Source: Siccirubricoccus soli
GTDB lineage: Bacteria > Pseudomonadota > Alphaproteobacteria > Acetobacterales > Acetobacteraceae
NCBI RefSeq assembly: GCF_024178315.1
Contig: NZ_JAMZIK010000045.1
Span: forward strand, 1 to 35,246
Reading direction: 5' to 3'
Length of the DNA: 35,246 nucleotides
Shown: positions 29,840 to 35,246 of the stretch, piece after piece
Layout of the letters: every line of letters starts with the position of its first letter
Position numbering within the stretch: the first letter of the stretch is position 1
Made by a program: the position numbers and the translations under genes
The notes under the pieces: model-generated
The model's input: the letters and a program-made list of their open reading frames with translations, nothing else
The model's database searches: none
Told to the model about the DNA's origin: nothing

Positions 29840-30732
29840 ACGATCCGAGCCTCCGCCAGCTGCGGACCTTTCTCTTTGTCGTCCAGACGGGCGGCGTCAC
29901 CACGGCCGCACAGGCGCTCGGCCTCACCCAGCCCGCGGCGAGCCAGCAGCTCCGCGAGCTGGAGCGAGCCATGGGCGTCCGCCTGCTGGAGCGCGTCTCC
30001 GGCCGTTCGGTGCCGACCGCCGCCGGTCGGGCCCTTATCGAGCCAGCCCGGCGGGCGCAAGCTGCCGTCGAGGACGCCAGGGCGGTGGCCGCGGCCCATC
30101 GGTCCGGCGAGGCTGGGCGGGTCCGCCTCGGGACCGGCGCCACGGCCTGCATCCATCTCCTGCCGCCGGTGCTGGCGGAACTGAACGAGCGCATGCCCGG
30201 CCTCGAGGTGATCATCGCCACCGGCAACACGCCGGACATCCTCCGCCGTGTCGAGGAAGGCGACCTGGATGCGGCGCTGGTCACGCTCCCGGCCGCGCTC
30301 GGCCGTTCCCTCACCGCGACGCGGGTCGCCACCGACCCGCTGGTGGCGCTCCTCCCTGAGGCCATGGCGCCCTCGGGGCGACCCTCGCTCACGGCTGCCG
30401 ACCTCGAGCGGCTGCCCCTGATCCTGTATGAGACGGGCGCGAACACCCGGGCCATCATCGACGCCTGGTTCCGCCGGGCGGGCCTGGCCCCGCGGCCCAT
30501 CATGGAGCTGGGCAGCGTCGAGGCCATCAAGGTGCTGGTCGCGGGCGGCCGCGGCTGCTCGGTGCTGCCTGCGCTGGCGCTCGGCGGCGATGTCGCGGGC
30601 GCCGTGGTGCGGCCGCTGCGCCCCGCCCTCGCGCGGCAGCTGGCCGTGGTGCTGCGCAAGGAGAAGGTCGTCGACCGGGGCCTCGGCCGGTTGCGCGCGG
30701 CCCTGAAGGGTGCAGGCGGCCAGCCGGGGTAA
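29836..30732 (+). CDS. LysR-family transcriptional regulator
   Basis: This 298-residue protein has the LysR winged helix at the N-terminus (LRQLRTFLFVVQTGGVTTAA then QALGLTQPAASQQLRELERA) and the periplasmic-binding-protein-like effector domain after residue 95 (VRLGTGATACIHLLPPVL, MELGSVEAIKVLVAGGRGCS). It probably controls the divergent acetyltransferase-exporter operon in response to an unknown small ligand. The ATG at 29836 lies inside the operator, indicating that it represses itself. Confidence 0.88.
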   Translation: MHDPSLRQLRTFLFVVQTGGVTTAAQALGLTQPAASQQLRELERAMGVRLLERVSGRSVPTAAGRALIEPARRAQAAVEDARAVAAAHRSGEAGRVRLGTGATACIHLLPPVLAELNERMPGLEVIIATGNTPDILRRVEEGDLDAALVTLPAALGRSLTATRVATDPLVALLPEAMAPSGRPSLTAADLERLPLILYETGANTRAIIDAWFRRAGLAPRPIMELGSVEAIKVLVAGGRGCSVLPALALGGDVAGAVVRPLRPALARQLAVVLRKEKVVDRGLGRLRAALKGAGGQPG

Positions 30733-31038
30733 GGCGCCGCCATAAGGCTTGGTGCACGGCGAATACCGGCCGAATGCGGACCAGCCGCTTTCCGGTCGGG
30801 CATCCGGGAAAGCGGCCATTGGGGGGCGGGCCACGCTCGGCGGCTCTCGACCCAATCCAGTCATCAGGGCCAGGGACGCCCGCTCCGAAAGCAGTATTTC
30901 GTCGGCGCAGGCCGGTAGCGGCTCAGTGCCGTAAAGACGAGCGCCCAACTGATCGGTGCGAAGGAAACTCAGTGATCGCGCGGGGCGGCTTGGCTCGTCG
31001 GCGCTGCTCCCGTAAATCGGGGTACGGGAGAATAGCAA
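30733..31038. other. noncoding region with hairpin
   Basis: No gene is seen. GCCGCTTTCC (30784-30793) pairs perfectly with GGAAAGCGGC (30807-30816) around 13 bases, 52 bp after lysR, a possible terminator without a T run. The base composition drops in GC from about 30870 to the next gene, which also uses less biased codons, suggesting a separate origin for the DNA that follows. Confidence 0.5.
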
Positions 31039-32562
31039 ATGGCGCGGCTAGTATACGCTTGCAGGTTCGACGCACCAAGCGAAGACGCGTGGGAGAAAGT
31101 GGTTCGGCCGCGCTACGAACGCTGGGTCTCAGACCGGTATCGCCGGGCTTTTGAGACCACGATCAACTTGGACCTGAGCGCGAGTGAAGTCGCCGGGAGG
31201 CTTCCTTCAGGGCATTCGCTGAACATACGCCGTTACGTGGCGGACGGCACCGCGCTCGAGCTGGAATGGGCCTTTCCTGGTGAGAATGGACTGGTCTGGC
31301 GCAACCTAGTCCGGATGGCTCAGCTGACTGACCGCTGCGCCGTGGAGCACCGCGTTGAGGTCGCCTCGGCCGAGTATCTCCTCGCGCCCGCCTTCTACTC
31401 CGTTGGTGCGCCCGCAGTCGTCCGCACCATATGCCAGCAGGAAATGCTCATCGGCGACATGCGTGTGCGCGCCGCCGTCTATCCGCTACCGGAAGAGGGT
31501 ATACACCAATTCGTCGGATTGCTTGAAGCCGAACAGCGCCGCTTGCCGGTGGTGCTGGTTACGCCCTTTGCGAATGGCGAACCGGGCGACCTGGATCCGC
31601 AGTCACTGGCCGATCGGCTCGCAGGCGTGGCCATCGTCGCACAGGCGGACACGCCGGAAACAACGCGGTTATTGTCCGACCGCTTGGCTCGACTTGGCTG
31701 CTATGACGGGGGCGTCCGGGTCTACTGGCCGGGCTTCCGCTCATCCGACGATCTGCGTCGCCATCCACTCATGCTCGGCTCCCGTATCGCAATCCTAGGC
31801 CCGGAGCGCGCCGCTCGAACACTCGAACGCTGGATCTTCTCGGTCGCGGCGTTCCGCTTCGTGCCCGATCCTCGCATCGCCGCCATCATCGGCGCCAGCG
31901 AGGCCGCCTCACGCGCGGAGCGCGCGCAGGAAGCCGTAGAGCAGGGTGGTACCACGTGGGAGCAGTACGCCCATGAAATGTCTGAAAAGCTGGACGGGGC
32001 GCTGGCTGAATTGGACACGTTGCGAATAGAGAACGCGAACCTCCGCGCCAACCAGAATGCCTTGTTCTCCTTCTCTGAAGACGCGGATGGGCAGGACGAG
32101 GACGAGCAGGCGCCACGCGAAAGAGAACCAACCAGCGTTCGTGAGGCGGTGGACTTCGCAGCCGAGGACTGTCCGTGCCTGCTGTTCTTAGACACCAGCC
32201 GTTCTAGCGCCGACGATTCGCCCTTCAGAAGGCCACAAGAGATCTACGAGGTGCTTTCGATGATGAACAAGGTATCGGGCGTATGGGCCCGAAATCGCGG
32301 GGGTGGCGACTTGCGGCAGATGCTTCGGGACGAGGGGCTTGGGAAACGCGTCAGCAACTTCATCTCACAGACGTCAAAGGGCAAGTGGGGCGACGACTAC
32401 ACCTTCATCTACAATGGGACGTCACAGATCTTCGAATGGCATGTGACACTCGGAGCAGGCGCGGCCGACACCTGCGCCTCAATCCATTTCCTGCCCGATC
32501 AGGATTGCGGAAAGCTCGTGATTGCCCACGTGGGCAGGCATCTTACTAACACGCGGTCATGA
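31039..32562 (+). CDS. 507-residue protein of unknown function, different composition
   Basis: The protein starts MARLVYACRFDAPSEDAWEK and has three parts. Residues 1-290 are an alpha/beta domain (LEWAFPGENGLVWRNLVRMA, RRLPVVLVTPFANG, VRVYWPGFRSSDDLRRHPLM). Residues about 310-350 are a coiled coil (SEKLDGALAELDTLRIENAN). The C-terminal domain reads FAAEDCPCLLFLDTSRSSAD.. SNFISQTSKGKWGDDYTFIY then EWHVTLGAGAADTCASIHFL. No named family is recognised. The last domain has the look of a small RNA- or toxin-like fold found in defence proteins, which is only an impression. Codon use and GC are lower than in its neighbours, so it was probably acquired separately. Confidence 0.65.
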   Translation: MARLVYACRFDAPSEDAWEKVVRPRYERWVSDRYRRAFETTINLDLSASEVAGRLPSGHSLNIRRYVADGTALELEWAFPGENGLVWRNLVRMAQLTDRCAVEHRVEVASAEYLLAPAFYSVGAPAVVRTICQQEMLIGDMRVRAAVYPLPEEGIHQFVGLLEAEQRRLPVVLVTPFANGEPGDLDPQSLADRLAGVAIVAQADTPETTRLLSDRLARLGCYDGGVRVYWPGFRSSDDLRRHPLMLGSRIAILGPERAARTLERWIFSVAAFRFVPDPRIAAIIGASEAASRAERAQEAVEQGGTTWEQYAHEMSEKLDGALAELDTLRIENANLRANQNALFSFSEDADGQDEDEQAPREREPTSVREAVDFAAEDCPCLLFLDTSRSSADDSPFRRPQEIYEVLSMMNKVSGVWARNRGGGDLRQMLRDEGLGKRVSNFISQTSKGKWGDDYTFIYNGTSQIFEWHVTLGAGAADTCASIHFLPDQDCGKLVIAHVGRHLTNTRS

Positions 32563-32724
32563 GCTATCGCGCTGATCATCGAGCGAATGTCCGACTTTTA
32601 CGCCCCCCTAACCAGAATGCGGACCGGCAGAAGACCGCCCATCGCGGCCATCTGGCAGCCGTCAAGCAATGCCCGCTTTGGGGTAGCCAGATGCGACATT
32701 CGGGTGACTGGGATGGGCGGATGG

Positions 32725-32875
32725 TGTTGAAAAAGTCCGATTGCCTGTAGAGCAAGCAAGGAACAGATCCGATAGGGGGGCACCAGTCGGCAACTCTAAT
32801 GCGATCGCGGTGCTCTGCGCGAACTCATATTGCGTCAGAACGGAGCACCAGTAACTCCAGCCGACTTTTTCAGCA
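32725..32875. repeat. inverted-repeat-bounded IS or MITE remnant
   Basis: TGTTGAAAAAGTCCG (32725-32739) and CCGACTTTTTCAGCA (32861-32875; complement TGCTGAAAAAGTCGG) are inverted repeats with 13 of 15 matches, 151 bp apart including both. No open frame lies between them. TGTTGAAAAAGTC-type ends recur near insertion sequences in high-GC bacteria. The rest of 32563-32929 is also noncoding, with no other signal recognised. Confidence 0.5.
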
Positions 32876-32929
32876 CAATCGGCGCAGAGCGGACATGGGA
32901 GCAGCGGGCCTTCTAACGCCGCTAAACGC

Positions 32930-33679
32930 CTACCTTCCGCTCGCGGCCCCCGACAGGACGGCCAGATCCGCGGTGACCCTCTCCTTGGCCGCCCTTTCCT
33001 TCCGTTCGCTGTAGCGGTCGGTGAGGTCCGAGCGGTCCCGCAGCAGGAGAGTGAACTTTATGAGTTCCTCCATGACGTCCACCACCCGGTCGTAGAGCGG
33101 CCCGGGCAGCATCCGGCCCGCCTCATCGAACTGCTCGTAGGCCTTGGGCACCGAGGACTGGTTGGAGATGTTGAACATCCGCATCCAGCGGCCGAGCAGG
33201 CGCAGCGTGTTGACCGCATTGAAGCTCTGCGAGCCGCCGGAGACCTGCATCACCGCGAGCGTCCGTCCCTGGGTCGGGCGGACGCCCCGGCTCTCCAAGG
33301 GAAGCCAGTCGATCTGGTTCTTCAGGATGCCGGTGACGGCGCCGTGCCGTTCCGGGCTGCACCAGACCTGGCCCTCGGACCACAGGGAGAGCTCGCGGAA
33401 TTCGGCGACCTCCGGGTGGTCGGGTGGCACGCTGTCGACCACCGGTAGGTCACGCGGGTCGAACACCCGGGTCTCGGCACCCATGCGCCGCAGGATCCGC
33501 TCGGCCTCGAGTGTCAGGAACCGACTGTAGGACCGCTCCCGCAGCGAGCCGTAGAGCAGCAGGATGCGCGGCGGGTGGGTGGACGCTCCGGGTATGCCGA
33601 GCTTCGCCAGGTCGGGGATGTCGAACTCAGCTTCCGAGACGTTCGGCAGCGAGAGGTCCGGAAGGTTTACGTCAGGCAT
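32930..33679 (-). CDS. arsH: ArsH, organoarsenical oxidase/NADPH-FMN oxidoreductase
   Basis: This 249-residue protein is a full Ars[81 protein letters not shown], and [20 protein letters not shown]. ArsH is an FMN-dependent enzyme that oxidises trivalent methyl- and aromatic arsenicals and reduces quinones or chromate. The start is the ATG at 33679 with GGAGA placed 6 bp before it; an in-frame TTG at 33691 is unlikely. It follows the broken ArsO-like gene by 12 bp, so both are one operon on the minus strand. Confidence 0.93.
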   Translation of the reverse strand: MPDVNLPDLSLPNVSEAEFDIPDLAKLGIPGASTHPPRILLLYGSLRERSYSRFLTLEAERILRRMGAETRVFDPRDLPVVDSVPPDHPEVAEFRELSLWSEGQVWCSPERHGAVTGILKNQIDWLPLESRGVRPTQGRTLAVMQVSGGSQSFNAVNTLRLLGRWMRMFNISNQSSVPKAYEQFDEAGRMLPGPLYDRVVDVMEELIKFTLLLRDRSDLTDRYSERKERAAKERVTADLAVLSGAASGR

Positions 33680-33691
33680 AAAGGTCTCCAA

Positions 33692-34831
33692 TCAAGCCGC
33701 GCCGATGCGCTGATCCAATGCGCCCTGGATCTCCTGTGCGGCGCCCCGTGCGGCGCGCGTCACACCGGCGAGCGTCGCCGACGCCGTCCCCGTCCACTCG
33801 CCGTAGCCCACGAGCCAAAGCCGTGGCTCGCGCACCGAGCGGCCGGTCTCCGTGACCGCGACGCGGCTGTCCGGCTCCAGCACGCCGAGCGGCCTCAGGT
33901 GTTCGAGGGCCGGGCGGAACCCGGTGCACCAGATGACCGCGTCCACGTGCGTACGGCTGCCGTCGGGCCAGACCACGCCATCCGCCTCGAAGCGGGCGAA
34001 GGGCCGCACGCTGCGCAGCACGCCGCGCCCGCGCGCCTCCCGCACCGGCGGGACCATGACGATGTCGCCCAGGCCGCCCGGCGGGACATCGGGCTCGCGC
34101 CCCTCCTGCCGCGCCTTCCAGCGCGCGGTGGCTCGCTCGAACAGCACGCGGCCGTCCACCTCGTCCGGCAGGAAGGCCGGAGGCGCCAGCGTCACCCATG
34201 TCGCATCGGCGGCCTTCGACACCTCCGCGAGGATTTGCGTCCCCGAGTTGCCGCCGCCGACCACAAGGACTCGCTGGCCCGCGAATTCCTCGGGCGAGCG
34301 GTAGGAGGCCGAGTGCAATTGGCGCCCACGGAAGTCGTTGGCCCCGGGGTAGTCCGGGACGAAGGGCTTGCTCCAGGTGCCCGTCGCCGAAACCACGGCG
34401 GCCGCCGTCCAGGCACCGCGGTCGGTCCGCACCAGCAGGCGGTCGCCCGCGCGCTCGACTGCCTCTACGCGAACCGGGCGCCGCACCGGCAGGCGATAGC
34501 GCTCCTCGTAGGCCGCCAAGTAGGAGACGACGTGGTCCCGCTCTGGGTAGCCTTCGGGGACGGGCGGCATCGGCCACCCCGGCAGCGAGCTCCACTGCGC
34601 CGGGGAGAACAGGCGCAGGGAATCCCAGCCGTGCCGCTAGGCGCCGCCCGGGGCGTCGGCGGCGTCCAGGATCTCGAAGTCGAGCCCCGCCCGGCGCAGG
34701 AAGTAGCCGGTGGCGAGGCCGGACTGCCCGCCGCCGATGACGACAACCTGCGTCGCGCGGGCCGCGGCGGGCGTCGGCGGTTCGGGCGCCATTGTCTGGA
34801 GAACCTCGGCCTTTGGAGAGGAAGAACTCAT
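33692..34831 (-). pseudogene. ArsO-like flavin monooxygenase, interrupted by amber codon
   Basis: The gene starts near 34831 (ATG; alternative 34792). It carries an FAD motif QVVVIGGGQSGLATGYFL, then ..DAPGGA, then TAG at 34639-34637, then in the same frame [20 protein letters not shown].. [20 protein letters not shown], a second nucleotide motif [14 protein letters not shown], and the monooxygenase ending [20 protein letters not shown]. The family normally has Trp at that place (GGAW-RHGWDSL), so a TGG to TAG change explains the stop. Without suppression or readthrough, only an 80-residue piece would be made, though the downstream part could start internally near 34570. ArsO-like proteins act with NADPH and flavin in arsenic operons. 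Confidence 0.8.
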
Positions 34832-34917
34832 CCCGCGTGGGCGGCCACAAGGAAAGAGGCGGCTCCGGGCCGCGGACTGCAAGGATTGAACCTCTGGAAT
34901 TGCAGTGTCAGCATAAG

Positions 34918-34938
34918 CTCCGGGCCAGAACCCCGGAG
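34918..34938. repeat. hairpin next to the repeat array
   Basis: CTCCGGG (34918-34924) and CCCGGAG (34932-34938) pair perfectly around CCAGAAC. The right arm ends exactly at the first base of the first CRISPR-like repeat. Confidence 0.45.
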
Positions 34939-35086
34939 TGAGCCGCCGCGCGGGCGGCTGACGAAATCACGGTGCCATGGGACACGCTGCTGCTCTTGCA
35001 AACCGCTGCGCATGCGGCTGATGAGAAGTGGATAATTGAGGTTCCGCGGGTGAATTCGTGAGCCGCCGCGGAGGCGGCTGGTAGGA
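34938..35086 (+). CRISPR. three CRISPR-like repeats at 60-bp spacing (decayed mini-array)
   Basis: Copies at 34938-34966, 34998-35026 and 35058-35086 share the hairpin core CCGCYGCGSRKGCGGCTG; the first and third share GTGAGCCGCCGCG and GGCGGCTG, the second reads GCAAACCGCTG.. GCGGCTGATGAG. Starts are exactly 60 bp apart. Type I-F repeats are 28 bp with 32-bp spacers and an analogous layout (GTTCAC-x-GCCG-x4-GGC-x-GCT-x-AGAAA). The two spacers (about 31 bp) are different from each other. The middle repeat differs from the first at 7 of 29 positions and the last has a changed 3' end, so this is a degenerate remnant if it is CRISPR. No cas gene is in the window. Confidence 0.5.
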
Positions 35087-35179
35087 TTGAATCCTAATGC
35101 CTGAGGCTCGCGAGGACCGAGTCCAGACATTCTCAGATGCTCCATCCGATTGAGGGCACTGGCTCGGTCCACGCCTCCA

Positions 35180-35246
35180 TCACGCCGCCCGGCCCGCCCC
35201 GCGGGCGTACCAGCCGCGCGTCGCCATCACGATGCGCACCACCGAC
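35180..35246 (-). CDS. C-terminal end of a gene running off the right edge
   Basis: A minus-strand frame enters the window at 35246 and ends at TGA 35182-35180, reading SVVRIVMATRGWYARGAGRA then A. Almost every codon ends in G or C, the pattern of real genes here, whereas the other frames do not show it. Too little is present to name it. Confidence 0.35.
   Translation of the reverse strand, partial: SVVRIVMATRGWYARGAGRAA

Noticed and set aside
33680-33691. TTG start for arsH at 33691.
   Set aside because: GGAGA is placed ideally for the ATG at 33679 and would fall inside the longer coding sequence.
34883-35091. GGATTGAA at 34883 and 35084, as in type I-C CRISPR repeats.
   Set aside because: The copies are 201 bp apart with no matching repeats at intermediate positions; the 60-bp hairpin series fits better.
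1-35246. tRNA, rRNA or known riboswitches.
   Set aside because: Read through for conserved cloverleaf, rRNA and common riboswitch words; none recognised, although weak or unusual RNAs could be missed.

Overview
This window is high-GC DNA, clearly GC-rich by eye though not counted, with strongly GC-biased third codon positions. It reads as an accessory replicon, most likely a plasmid of a high-GC alphaproteobacterium such as a Rhodospirillales or Methylobacterium relative. That assignment is inference from a RepA-type plasmid initiator, the IS3-type transposase, and the mer and ars gene types. No rRNA, tRNA or housekeeping gene was seen.

Layout. 1-4740 is a worn defence-like region. It holds one end of an IS3-family element that has cut off the front of an AbiEii-type toxin gene, a HEPN/RES-domain protein, a DUF3644 (HEPN-like) gene coupled to a small partner, and small unknown genes. 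4812-6332 is the replication module: repA on the minus strand, with 15-bp iteron-like repeats in both orientations around an AT-richer stretch at about 5991-6030. 6353-8691 holds a fused wreck of a DUF1156-type DNA methylase fragment and a VRR-NUC nuclease fragment, then a complete HNH nuclease-like gene. 9133-11817 is a tightly coupled operon (small unknown proteins, tyrosine recombinase, a protein with possible ADP-ribosyltransferase-like features) whose members overlap by GTGA. 11985-14310 carries a metallophosphoesterase with a small zinc-ribbon protein, two DNA-binding-type proteins and a small Xre-like repressor behind a dual operator. 14338-14670 is noncoding, with a terminator, nested palindromes, a 10-bp tandem repeat and a good promoter. 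14697-18476 carries an unknown protein, a large AAA+ (Lon-like) ATPase and a possible papain/transglutaminase-like protein.

18868-35086 is a metal-resistance region. A PadR repressor and an ArsO-like flavoprotein plus MFS exporter share an identical 18-bp operator. A full mercury operon (merT-merP-merB-small gene-merF-merA) is divergent from merR, with a textbook 19-bp-spacer MerR promoter. A second, similar MerR-type promoter lies after merR and drives a MerA/glutathione-reductase-like flavoprotein. Then come a UspA remnant, a frameshifted MFS gene coupled to a phosphinothricin/ArsN1-like N-acetyltransferase, a LysR regulator, an unknown 507-residue protein, a small IS/MITE-like inverted-repeat remnant, arsH and an ArsO-like monooxygenase broken by a Trp-to-amber stop. 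The right edge has three hairpin repeats spaced exactly 60 bp apart, like a decayed type I-F CRISPR mini-array.

Several genes differ from an intact frame by single-base changes in G or C runs. This may be real decay or uncorrected long-read indels, so the broken-gene calls should be read with that in mind.
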